Shown here: positions 1 through 6,195 of the stretch, piece by piece | Numbering within the stretch: the first letter of the stretch is position 1 | Layout of the letters: each line of letters opens with the position of its first letter | Source of the DNA: Anoxybacteroides rupiense | GTDB lineage: Bacteria; Bacillota; Bacilli; Bacillales; Anoxybacillaceae | Direction: 5' to 3' | NCBI RefSeq assembly: GCF_014196195.1 | Contig: NZ_JACIDF010000002.1 | Location: 124,001 to 188,000 of the forward strand | Length of the DNA: 64,000 nt | Translations under genes and position numbers: made by a program | Notes under the pieces: model-generated | Database searches by the model: none | Seen by the model: only the letters and a program-made list of their open reading frames with translations | What the model was told of the DNA's origin: nothing

Positions 1-301
1 GATTCATCCAAAATAAAAGCATTATAAAATAAGATAACCCGCGAATCATCGGCTTCTGGACAAGCGTTCGGTTTCTTTCCGCAAAAAGTGCCTGAAGCTG
101 CGCTTTTTCCTCATTCCACAGCTTCAGTAAAGCAGGGATCGATTGTTCTGCTTTTTCCCAAGGCACATAAGCGCTATCTACGATATCATAATAAAAATAC
201 ACTGTTTTAAGTGCATAAGGGAACGGAGCCTCTTCTTGTTTCTCAATCATCTCTTCTTCTTGGAAAAACAACGGATGAACAAAGTCAATCGGCACTTGCA
301 A
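1..301 (-). CDS. ypoC: YpoC-family protein, partial (C-terminus outside window)
   Basis: The reading frame is open from just inside the nth stop codon to the left edge, so the C-terminus is missing. The visible part (about 100 residues) starts near PIDFVHPLFFQEEEM and contains YVPWEKAEQ and ends in a hydrophobic stretch. This resembles YpoC, a small Bacillaceae protein of unknown function encoded next to nth. The start is ambiguous: TTG at 301 or GTG at 295, both downstream of an AAGGGCAGGGAG ribosome-binding region inside the 3' end of nth, which it overlaps by about 10-17 bases. That overlap implies translational coupling. The identification rests on position and a remembered N-terminal motif. 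Confidence 0.75.
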   Translation of the reverse strand, partial: MQVPIDFVHPLFFQEEEMIEKQEEAPFPYALKTVYFYYDIVDSAYVPWEKAEQSIPALLKLWNEEKAQLQALFAERNRTLVQKPMIRGLSYFIMLLFWMN

Positions 302-953
302 TTTTCTCCCTGCCCTTCATTCTTTTCTTTCCTTCTCGACATAGTTCAAGCAGGGGACAGATTTCGCATTTTGGTGATTGGGCTTTGCAATGATAACGCC
401 CGAAAAAAATCATCCGGTGATGGGTAATCGACCACTCTTCTTTTGGTACCTTTCTCATCAGGATTTCTTCTACTTCAAGCACAGAGTCCTTCCAACGGCA
501 AAAACCAAGCCGTTTGCTAACTCTCTCCACATGTGTATCCACTGCGATCGCTGGGACGCCAAAAGCGACCGAAACCACCACATTCGCCGTCTTGCGCCCA
601 ACCCCCGGCAGCTTCATCAATTCGTCGCGATCACAAGGCACTTCTCCTCCATATTGTTCGAGCAGCATGGTGCACAGCTTTTGAATATTTTTCGCTTTGT
701 TCCGATACAGTCCAATCGATCGGATATCTTGTTGAAGCTCTTCCAACGGAACCGATATATAATCTTCAGGCGTTTGATATTTTGCAAATAAATGTTTTGT
801 TACTTTATTTACGAGCGCATCCGTGCATTGCGCCGACAAAACTACCGCAATTAGCAATTCAAAAGGGTTGCGGTGTATCAATTCGCAGTGAGCGTCCGGA
901 AACATCTCTCCCATTCGATCCAAACAAATGCGAATTTGTTGCCGATTCAGCAT
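285..953 (-). CDS. nth: Endonuclease III, DNA N-glycosylase/AP lyase
   Basis: Removes oxidised pyrimidines from DNA and nicks the abasic site in base excision repair. The 222-residue length is normal. The helix-hairpin-helix LPGVGRKTANVV (about 115-126) carries the catalytic Lys, followed by the catalytic Asp in AVDTHVERV. A C-terminal C-x6-C-x2-C-x5-C set (HCKAQSPKCEICPLLELC) supplies the four ligands of the [4Fe-4S] cluster. ATG start with AAAGGAG upstream. It overlaps ypoC at its 3' end. In B. subtilis dnaD, nth and ypoC are co-transcribed; here a terminator-like hairpin and a dispersed repeat separate it from dnaD, so it may have its own promoter. Confidence 0.97.
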   Translation of the reverse strand: MLNRQQIRICLDRMGEMFPDAHCELIHRNPFELLIAVVLSAQCTDALVNKVTKHLFAKYQTPEDYISVPLEELQQDIRSIGLYRNKAKNIQKLCTMLLEQYGGEVPCDRDELMKLPGVGRKTANVVVSVAFGVPAIAVDTHVERVSKRLGFCRWKDSVLEVEEILMRKVPKEEWSITHHRMIFFGRYHCKAQSPKCEICPLLELCREGKKRMKGREKIASAD

Positions 954-976
954 AAGAATTCTCCTTTCGTTTTACA

Positions 977-994
977 GCCGCTAACAATAGCGGC
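977..994. other. Short hairpin in the nth leader
   Basis: GCCGCTA-ACAA-TAGCGGC, a perfect 7-bp stem, lies about 25 bases upstream of the nth start. No T-run follows on either strand, so it is not a terminator; it could affect nth mRNA stability or translation. Confidence 0.4.
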
Positions 995-1052
995 GATTCT
1001 ATTCTTTCTCACATCAAAGCTTGTCCTATTACGTTTCGTCACATAGGTCCGT

Positions 1053-1110
1053 ATGAACCTTCCCCATCTCCATTCCATTAAGAAGTGGGAGACTTCTCGG
1101 CGGATGATGT
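1053..1110. repeat. Dispersed hairpin repeat, copy A
   Basis: First of three related intergenic copies (others at 25660 and 50763), all in the same orientation. The shared core is GTTAAGAGGTGGGAGACTTC followed by TCGGTGGATGATGT, here with a few substitutions. Upstream CCCATCTC and downstream GAAGTGGG can pair, giving an imperfect hairpin. It sits between the dnaD terminator and the nth start. Its nature is unknown; it could be the end of an IS200/IS605-type element or a MITE, but no transposase remnant is visible. Confidence 0.6.
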
Positions 1111-1135
1111 TAAAAAAGTGGCTGCCTCAATCATA

Positions 1136-1161
1136 GAAAAACGAGAGACGGGGGCCTCTCG
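1136..1161 (-). terminator. Rho-independent terminator after dnaD
   Basis: CGAGAG/CTCTCG stem with a GC-rich loop, followed on the minus strand by TTTTTCTATG. It begins two bases after the dnaD stop codon. Confidence 0.75.
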
Positions 1162-1162
1162 C

Positions 1163-1861
1163 TTACGATTCTAGCCAATTATAAAATGTAACGGTTTGTC
1201 GATGCTCTTCCTGTGATACAGGCTTGGCTTTCGATTGATGCTTGCGGAATTTTTGGCCATAATCTTTCGCCTGTTCAATCGTACGCACTCCATTCTTTTT
1301 CCACTCAAACAAAATTCGATCAATATAACGGAAATTTAATTTCCCGGACAATACCGCTTCGCGAAGCGCGGCTTTTATGATAGCTGGATCATGCCCATCT
1401 TGATCCATCCACATCGCCAGCGTCTCGCATTCAAACGGCGAAAGCGGTCGGCCAAACTCTTGTTCAAACATCGTATACAAGCTTTGTTCCTCTTCCTGGC
1501 GCTCTTTCTTGTGTTCGTTCATCGACTCGGAAATTAAATGATGCACTAACTTTTCCCATAGCGGCTTAAGCGAGTATTTTTCGCCCAAAATGGCTCCATC
1601 CACCTGTTCTTCAATAGAAACAAATCCTTTTTGCAAAAGCTTCCGCAATGCTTCCATACATTGTGCCGGCGTTAACGTCATCCTTTCTGCCAGCTCATCT
1701 GGAGTTGGAAACCATACCCCTTCTCCCATAAATGCATGCAAATGCAAAAGCAGCATAAATTCTACTTCCGTTAAACCTAAACGTTTATAATGCTGCAAAA
1801 GCAGCTTTGGAATTGCAATGCTGCCTTGGGCCAGCCATTCCGCCATTTTTTCTTTGTCCAT
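1163..1861 (-). CDS. dnaD: DNA replication initiation protein DnaD
   Basis: DnaD acts with DnaA, DnaB and DnaI in loading the replicative helicase in Firmicutes. The 232-residue protein has the N-terminal winged-helix region (LLLQHYKRLGLTEVEFMLLL) and the C-terminal DnaB_2/DDBH2 domain, with SLYTMFEQEFGRPLSPFE and the YIDRILFEWKKNG signature, ending in FYNWLES. I chose the ATG at 1861 because GAGGTG lies 7 bases upstream and the length matches the family; an in-frame ATG at 1876 would add five residues but has a poor ribosome-binding site. Downstream of asnS as in B. subtilis, but separated from it by a terminator and a 470-base structured region. Confidence 0.95.
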   Translation of the reverse strand: MDKEKMAEWLAQGSIAIPKLLLQHYKRLGLTEVEFMLLLHLHAFMGEGVWFPTPDELAERMTLTPAQCMEALRKLLQKGFVSIEEQVDGAILGEKYSLKPLWEKLVHHLISESMNEHKKERQEEEQSLYTMFEQEFGRPLSPFECETLAMWMDQDGHDPAIIKAALREAVLSGKLNFRYIDRILFEWKKNGVRTIEQAKDYGQKFRKHQSKAKPVSQEEHRQTVTFYNWLES

Positions 1862-1945
1862 TGGAATACACCTCAACTATAAGTATAACATGGATGCTAA
1901 GTATTAGATAATCTATATCGATATAACTTGACACCTTAACAGTTG

Positions 1946-2088
1946 CGTCGATATAAAGTCGACGGTCGTGTGACTGAACAATACGGCTTACAGACCCATC
2001 AATCGGTCTGTAAGCCGCCTGTTGTTCGGTGCTGTGCCACGCTAAGGCATAAGCAGGAAAGTTATTGACTTTTCTTGGACCGTCGAAA
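1946..2088 (-). ncRNA. Structured leader-like element upstream of dnaD (unassigned)
   Basis: Three nested features are visible. A closing helix pairs CGACGGTC (1960-1967) with GACCGTCG (2078-2085). Inside it, GGCTTACAGACC (1985-1996) and GGTCTGTAAGCC (2005-2016) form a perfect 12-bp stem, extended by GAACAA/TTGTTC. A competing hairpin CGTCGA-TATAAAG-TCGACG (1946-1964) uses part of the closing helix, so two folds exclude each other. It lies after the asnS terminator and before dnaD, the position of a 5' leader on the minus strand. TTTCGACGGTC is shared with the element at 19629-19734. The RNA class is not recognised. Confidence 0.4.
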
Positions 2089-2256
2089 AATAGAAGTTTG
2101 CTTTTGAATAAATAATCAGTTCAATCTTCTCGTTGTATCTATGCATATAAATACAACTGAAAACAGGTGTCTGTCAAAACCTACACTCGAAAGAATCTCA
2201 CGACTTGTCTAAATCATGTAATAAGCACGATCATCAAGCCATTGCGTATTAGGAAG

Positions 2257-2286
2257 ATAAGAAAGCCCCCTAAAAGCTTGGGGGCT
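2257..2286 (-). terminator. Rho-independent terminator after asnS
   Basis: AGCCCCC-TAAAAGCTT-GGGGGCT, a perfect 7-bp stem, followed on the minus strand by TTCTTATCTT. Located about 50 bases after the asnS stop. Confidence 0.85.
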
Positions 2287-2335
2287 AATTCAACACGATA
2301 AACAAAACATGGATTCAATAAAAATACTGGTGCGA

Positions 2336-3628
2336 TTATGGATATAATCGGTTTAATAGCCGTGGGAACGGAATCGTTTCACGCACATGTTCGACTCCGC
2401 AAATCCAAGCCACTGTACGCTCTAACCCTAAACCGAAACCTGAATGAGGTACAGAGCCGTATTGACGCAATTCTAAATACCATTGATACGCTTCAATTGG
2501 CAAATGATGCTCCTCTAAGCGCTGTTTAAGCAGATGGTAGTCGTGAATCCGTTCAGACCCACCAATAATTTCGCCGTACCCTTCCGGTGCAATTAAATCC
2601 GCACAAAGCACCACATCTGGACGGTTCGGATCAGGCTGCATGTAAAACGGCTTTAACGCAGTTGGGTAGTGGGTAATGAACACTGGCTTGTCAAAGCTCT
2701 CCGCAATCGCTGTTTCATGCGGCGCTCCAAAATCATCTCCCCATTGAATATCATCAAATCCTTTGTCATGGAGAAGTTTAATCGCCTCATCATATGTAAT
2801 GCGCGGAAATGGAGCTTGAATCTGCTCAAGCTTTGATGTGTCACGTCCCAAAGTTTTTAATTCAAGCTGGCAATTTTTCAACACCGCTTGAACGATATAC
2901 GATACATATTCTTCTTGTATCTTTAAGTTATCTTCAAATTCATAGAAGGCCATCTCCGGCTCGATCATCCAAAACTCAATGAGATGGCGGCGTGTTTTCG
3001 ATTTTTCCGCACGGAACGTCGGACCAAATGAGAACACTTTTCCAAGCGCCATTGCGGCTGCTTCCATATAAAGCTGACCGCTTTGAGAAAGATAGGCATC
3101 TTCATCAAAATATTTTGTATGGAATAACTCCGTTGTTCCCTCTGGTGCACTTCCTGTTAAAATCGGCGGATCTACCTTGACAAATCCGTTGTTATTAAAA
3201 AATTCATAGGTTGCCCGGATGATTTCATTGCGAATTTTCATAATCGCATGCTGGCGTTTTGAACGCAGCCATAAATGGCGATGATCCATTAAAAACTCGA
3301 CACCATGCTCTTTTGGCGTAATCGGATAATCAACCGCTTCATGAATGGTTTGTATGTTTGTCACCGATAATTCATAGCCAAATGGCGAGCGCTCATCCAC
3401 GCGAACAATCCCTGTCACATATAAAGATGTTTCTTGCGTAATGGATTTTGCCGCCTTAAAGACGTCTTCCGCTACTTGCGATTTTTCAACTACTCCTTGA
3501 ATAAAACCAGTGCCATCGCGCAGCTGCAAAAAAGCGATTTTTCCGCTTGAACGCTTATTTGCCAGCCATGCGCCGATCGTCACCTCTTGTCCTACATATT
3601 TGCTTACTTCTGCAATTGTTGCTTTCAC
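2336..3628 (-). CDS. asnS: Asparaginyl-tRNA synthetase
   Basis: Charges tRNA-Asn with asparagine. The 430-residue class IIb synthetase has an N-terminal OB-fold anticodon-binding domain ([19 protein letters not shown] to about residue 110), motif 2 ([10 protein letters not shown], about 210) and motif 3 near the C-terminus ([15 protein letters not shown]). I chose the GTG at 3628 because GGAGG is 9 bases upstream and the resulting length equals that of B. subtilis AsnS; an upstream in-frame ATG at 3655 overlaps the ribosome-binding site. It has its own sigma-A promoter (3679-3707), separating it from aspB. I saw no T-box in the short leader. Confidence 0.97.
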   Translation of the reverse strand: MKATIAEVSKYVGQEVTIGAWLANKRSSGKIAFLQLRDGTGFIQGVVEKSQVAEDVFKAAKSITQETSLYVTGIVRVDERSPFGYELSVTNIQTIHEAVDYPITPKEHGVEFLMDHRHLWLRSKRQHAIMKIRNEIIRATYEFFNNNGFVKVDPPILTGSAPEGTTELFHTKYFDEDAYLSQSGQLYMEAAAMALGKVFSFGPTFRAEKSKTRRHLIEFWMIEPEMAFYEFEDNLKIQEEYVSYIVQAVLKNCQLELKTLGRDTSKLEQIQAPFPRITYDEAIKLLHDKGFDDIQWGDDFGAPHETAIAESFDKPVFITHYPTALKPFYMQPDPNRPDVVLCADLIAPEGYGEIIGGSERIHDYHLLKQRLEEHHLPIEAYQWYLELRQYGSVPHSGFGLGLERTVAWICGVEHVRETIPFPRLLNRLYP

Positions 3629-3678
3629 CGAAAATTCCCTCCAACATTTGTTCAAAAAACTATGTATGCATAACTTAT

Positions 3679-3707
3679 ATTATACCTTTCAGCCAAAATG
3701 TAAGCAA
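3679..3707 (-). promoter_or_regulatory. Sigma-A promoter for asnS
   Basis: On the minus strand TTGCTT and TATAAT are separated by exactly 17 bases. The -10 box lies about 50 bases upstream of the asnS GTG, giving a short leader. Confidence 0.75.
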
Positions 3708-3713
3708 TACACG

Positions 3714-3742
3714 AAGCGGCTCTGTCATCGACAAAGCCGCTT
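3714..3742 (-). terminator. Hairpin after aspB, probable weak terminator
   Basis: AAGCGGCT/AGCCGCTT, an 8-bp stem just after the aspB stop. The minus-strand tail is T-poor (CGTGTATTGC), while the plus-strand tail is TTTT, so termination toward asnS may be partial. Confidence 0.5.
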
Positions 3743-3749
3743 TTGAAGC

Positions 3750-4940
3750 TTATACACGATTTGCGCGTTGCTCCATAAATTGCTGAATGCGCTCCATCGC
3801 CGTTTCTAGCACATCAAGCGATGTCGCATAAGACAAGCGAACATTATCGGGAGCACCAAAGCCAGAACCCGGAACAAGCGCCACCTTTGCTTCTTCTAAG
3901 AGAGCTGTGACAAATTCGTCTACATGGTGATATCCAGCCATTGCGGCCGCCTGCCGCGCATTCGGAAACAAATAAAATGCGCCTTGCGGTTTAACGCACG
4001 TAAATCCTGGAATTTGAATGAGTTTTTCATAAATAATATTTAACCGTTGTTCAAAGGCTTGCCGCATTTGTTCCACTGGCTCTTGCGGCCCACTGTATGC
4101 AGCAATAGCGGCATATTGAGCGATGGAAGTCGGATTTGAAGTGCTGTGGCTTGCAAGATCCGTCATCGCCCGAATGATCTCTTTATTTCCTGCAGCATAT
4201 CCAATCCGCCAGCCAGTCATCGAATGCGATTTAGACAAGCCATTAATGATTACCGTTTGCGCCTTTAACTCTGGCGACAATTGAGCAATGGACACATGGC
4301 GATGTCCATCATAGACCAGCTTTTCGTAAATTTCGTCCGAGACAATGAATACATCATGCTCCAAGCAAATTTCACCAAGCGCTCTTAGTTCTTCTTCCGT
4401 ATAAATCATTCCTGTCGGGTTACTTGGTGAATTAATAATAACCGCCTTTGTGCGATCAGTAATAACCGATTTTAATTGCTCAGGCGTAATTTTAAATTCG
4501 TTTTCCTCAAGCCCCTCGACATAAACAGGCACTCCTCCAGCAAGCTTTACTTGTTCCGGATAGCTGACCCAATATGGCGTTGGAATAACGACCTCATCAC
4601 CTTCGTCTAAAATGACTTGAAATAAGGTATAGAGCGCATGTTTTGCTCCCACGCAAACGATTATTTCAGATGGCTCGTAGCGAAGCCCTTGGTCTCGTTC
4701 AAACTTTTTCACAATTTCCGTTTTTAAGCCCGCTAGTCCACCGGAAGGCGTATATTTTGTATGTCCCTCATTCATCGCCTGAACGGCCGCATCCATAATG
4801 TGCTGCGGTGTATTAAAATCCGGCTCTCCTGCTCCTAAACCGATGACATCATATCCAGCTGCTTTCAGCTCTTTCGCTTTAGCCGTAATCGCCAATGTCG
4901 CAGAAGGCGTGAGCGATGCCACTCGTTTTGCTAATTTCAT
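3750..4940 (-). CDS. aspB: Aspartate aminotransferase (class I, PLP-dependent)
   Basis: Interconverts aspartate and oxaloacetate using 2-oxoglutarate/glutamate, feeding aspartate to asparagine and lysine synthesis. The 396-residue fold-type I enzyme shows the nucleotide-loop region VCVGAKHALYTLF (about 100), SPSNPTGMIY (about 175), the PLP Lys in GLSKSHSMTGWRIGY (about 240) and the substrate Arg in VRLSYA near the C-terminus. These are subgroup Ib features, whose members sometimes also use prephenate. ATG start with GGGGG 9 bases upstream. It follows ypmB by about 15 bases, in the B. subtilis order ypmA-ypmB-aspB-asnS. Confidence 0.95.
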   Translation of the reverse strand: MKLAKRVASLTPSATLAITAKAKELKAAGYDVIGLGAGEPDFNTPQHIMDAAVQAMNEGHTKYTPSGGLAGLKTEIVKKFERDQGLRYEPSEIIVCVGAKHALYTLFQVILDEGDEVVIPTPYWVSYPEQVKLAGGVPVYVEGLEENEFKITPEQLKSVITDRTKAVIINSPSNPTGMIYTEEELRALGEICLEHDVFIVSDEIYEKLVYDGHRHVSIAQLSPELKAQTVIINGLSKSHSMTGWRIGYAAGNKEIIRAMTDLASHSTSNPTSIAQYAAIAAYSGPQEPVEQMRQAFEQRLNIIYEKLIQIPGFTCVKPQGAFYLFPNARQAAAMAGYHHVDEFVTALLEEAKVALVPGSGFGAPDNVRLSYATSLDVLETAMERIQQFMEQRANRV

Positions 4941-4955
4941 GATCCATGTCCCCCT

Positions 4956-5435
4956 TCATGATTGTTGAAAGCTATATCTTTTCAAAAAAGCACCGTCTTT
5001 AAAGCTGAGGTAGTAAAAAGAATAACGATTGTTTTGATCAATATATGTCAGCTCCCAAAGAGGCACTCCTTTTTCCATGCCAAGCTTTGCGGAAACAATC
5101 TTTTTCGGATTTCGTTCCGCTGTTAACTTTTTGATGGCTTCTTCCTGTGTAATTCCGCTCTTGGCGTCTTTCACCACGATGCTTCCACTTTTCTCCGGAA
5201 CCCAAACAATTTTGCGAGCTCCTTTACGATCATCACCCATAAATACAATATAGGTCTTTTCACCGTAATATGTATAAACTTGATCGATACGCGCAAAGGC
5301 CACTCTCTCAATCGCTCGCTTTCTTGCTGTTTCCATCAGCGATTGCTTCTGTCCGATCGCTGTGTGATAAACGCTTGCAGCTTGCCAAAAGAAAATACAT
5401 AGCACAACAAAGCATAAAATACCCCACTTTTTCAT
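4956..5435 (-). CDS. ypmB: YpmB-like membrane-anchored protein (DUF5590)
   Basis: A 159-residue protein with one N-terminal membrane segment (WGILCFVVLCIFFWQA, residues 4-19) and an extracytoplasmic part. That part looks like a PepSY-like fold: TQEEAIKKLTAERNPKKI followed by GVPLWELTYIDQNNRYSFYY. Function unknown; the family is conserved next to aspB in Bacillaceae. The start has a modest ribosome-binding site (GAGAAGTGG) and follows the ypmA stop by 14 bases, so it belongs to the ypmA-ypmB-aspB operon. Confidence 0.85.
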   Translation of the reverse strand: MKKWGILCFVVLCIFFWQAASVYHTAIGQKQSLMETARKRAIERVAFARIDQVYTYYGEKTYIVFMGDDRKGARKIVWVPEKSGSIVVKDAKSGITQEEAIKKLTAERNPKKIVSAKLGMEKGVPLWELTYIDQNNRYSFYYLSFKDGAFLKRYSFQQS

Positions 5436-5449
5436 AACAAACCACTTCT

Positions 5450-5620
5450 CTATGTACGGTAAATCGTAAAAACCGCTTTATTTTGATCTTTTTCATCAAG
5501 CGCCAATCCAAACATTAAGTTCTGCCTTTTCAGCGTTCGATTCAAGCAGTCAACAACTTTATATAAATCGGGTGAGTGCTGAATTTTGACAGTGGCTAAC
5601 ACCTCGATTTTACTTTCCAT
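5450..5620 (-). CDS. ypmA: YpmA family protein, 56 aa
   Basis: A 56-residue protein starting MESKIEVLATVKI and ending DQNKAVFTIYRT, closely similar to B. subtilis YpmA (DUF4264). Function unknown. Start chosen at 5620: AGGAGG precedes it by 10 bases and the length equals the family's; an ORF start at 5647 would lie upstream of that ribosome-binding site. First gene of the ypmA-ypmB-aspB operon, preceded by an extended -10 promoter. Confidence 0.9.
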   Translation of the reverse strand: MESKIEVLATVKIQHSPDLYKVVDCLNRTLKRQNLMFGLALDEKDQNKAVFTIYRT

Positions 5621-5691
5621 TTCACATTTTCCTCCTCCATGCCACAAATTTTGTTACTCATAGGAACAGAGCGGCGTGGCTACACTATACA

Positions 5692-5711
5692 TACAACAAA
5701 TTTGTGTTGTA
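5692..5711. promoter_or_regulatory. Operator-like palindrome in the ypmA leader
   Basis: TACAACA-AATTTG-TGTTGTA, perfect 7-base arms, centred about 20-25 bases downstream of the ypmA -10 box on the minus strand. The position suits a repressor roadblock; the binding protein is unknown. Confidence 0.4.
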
Positions 5712-5721
5712 CCTTTCCATA

Positions 5722-5730
5722 ATTATAACA
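5722..5730 (-). promoter_or_regulatory. Extended -10 promoter for ypmA-ypmB-aspB
   Basis: TGTTATAAT on the minus strand (TG-N-TATAAT) with no good -35 box. About 100 bases upstream of the ypmA start. Confidence 0.5.
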
Positions 5731-5779
5731 GGTTCGTTGGACAATTTCATAAAAAAATTCCCCCACCTACATCTTATGG

Positions 5780-5811
5780 ATCCCGCATCGTGTATATATA
5801 CGATGCGGGAT
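5780..5811. other. Strong isolated hairpin between dinG and ypmA
   Basis: ATCCCGCATCGT-GTATATAT-ACGATGCGGGAT, a perfect 12-bp stem with an AT loop. The flanks are not T-rich enough on either strand for a typical terminator, but it may be the distal terminator of dinG, whose stop lies about 385 bases upstream of it in the transcription direction. Confidence 0.5.
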
Positions 5812-6195
5812 TTAAATGACAATTAGGCTTCCTCTCATTAAAGCTACCCGATCTTTTTGGGCAAAGGAAATGCTCTTTCATCCGTGTTCGTTATCTGATG
5901 ATCGAAAAGCAAACGATCAAAAAACTTTCAATGGTTCCTCACCATATCTTTATAAAAGCCCTCTTCATCTTACATGCGACAAGATCCAGCGACGCTGCTC
6001 TATTCCGCTATCCTACCTATAGATTGCTCATTTGCTCTCTATTTACACGATCAACACTCATCCATTATCTGTATACTATTTTAACGGCCATCACCATTCA
6101 AATTTTTTCGTGATGTATCCATGTAACGCAGGCCTAAACAACCTTGTTTAACCATTTGACGAGCGAAAATAAACCGAACCCCATATCTAGCATTG

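Larger units (their letters stand above)
1862..2335. other. Gene-free region between dnaD and asnS, with a structured element
   Basis: No convincing ORF. The asnS terminator lies at 2264-2286 and a structured element spans about 1946-2088. A perfect 12-base palindrome TATATCGATATA sits at 1914-1925 in the dnaD leader. The rest looks featureless by eye. Confidence 0.6.
5621..6195. other. 575-base gene-free region between ypmA and dinG
   Basis: Holds the ypmA promoter (5722-5730), a 20-base palindrome (5692-5711) and a strong isolated hairpin (5780-5811). Between 5812 and 6195 I see no ORF with a ribosome-binding site and no family resemblance on either strand. Confidence 0.6.

Noticed and set aside
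3629-3749. Possible T-box leader for asnS
   Set aside because: The leader from the mapped promoter is only about 45 bases and lacks a T-box sequence or terminator/antiterminator.
5816-6113. Overlapping plus-strand frames in the ypmA-dinG gap
   Set aside because: Neither has a ribosome-binding site or a protein-like composition.
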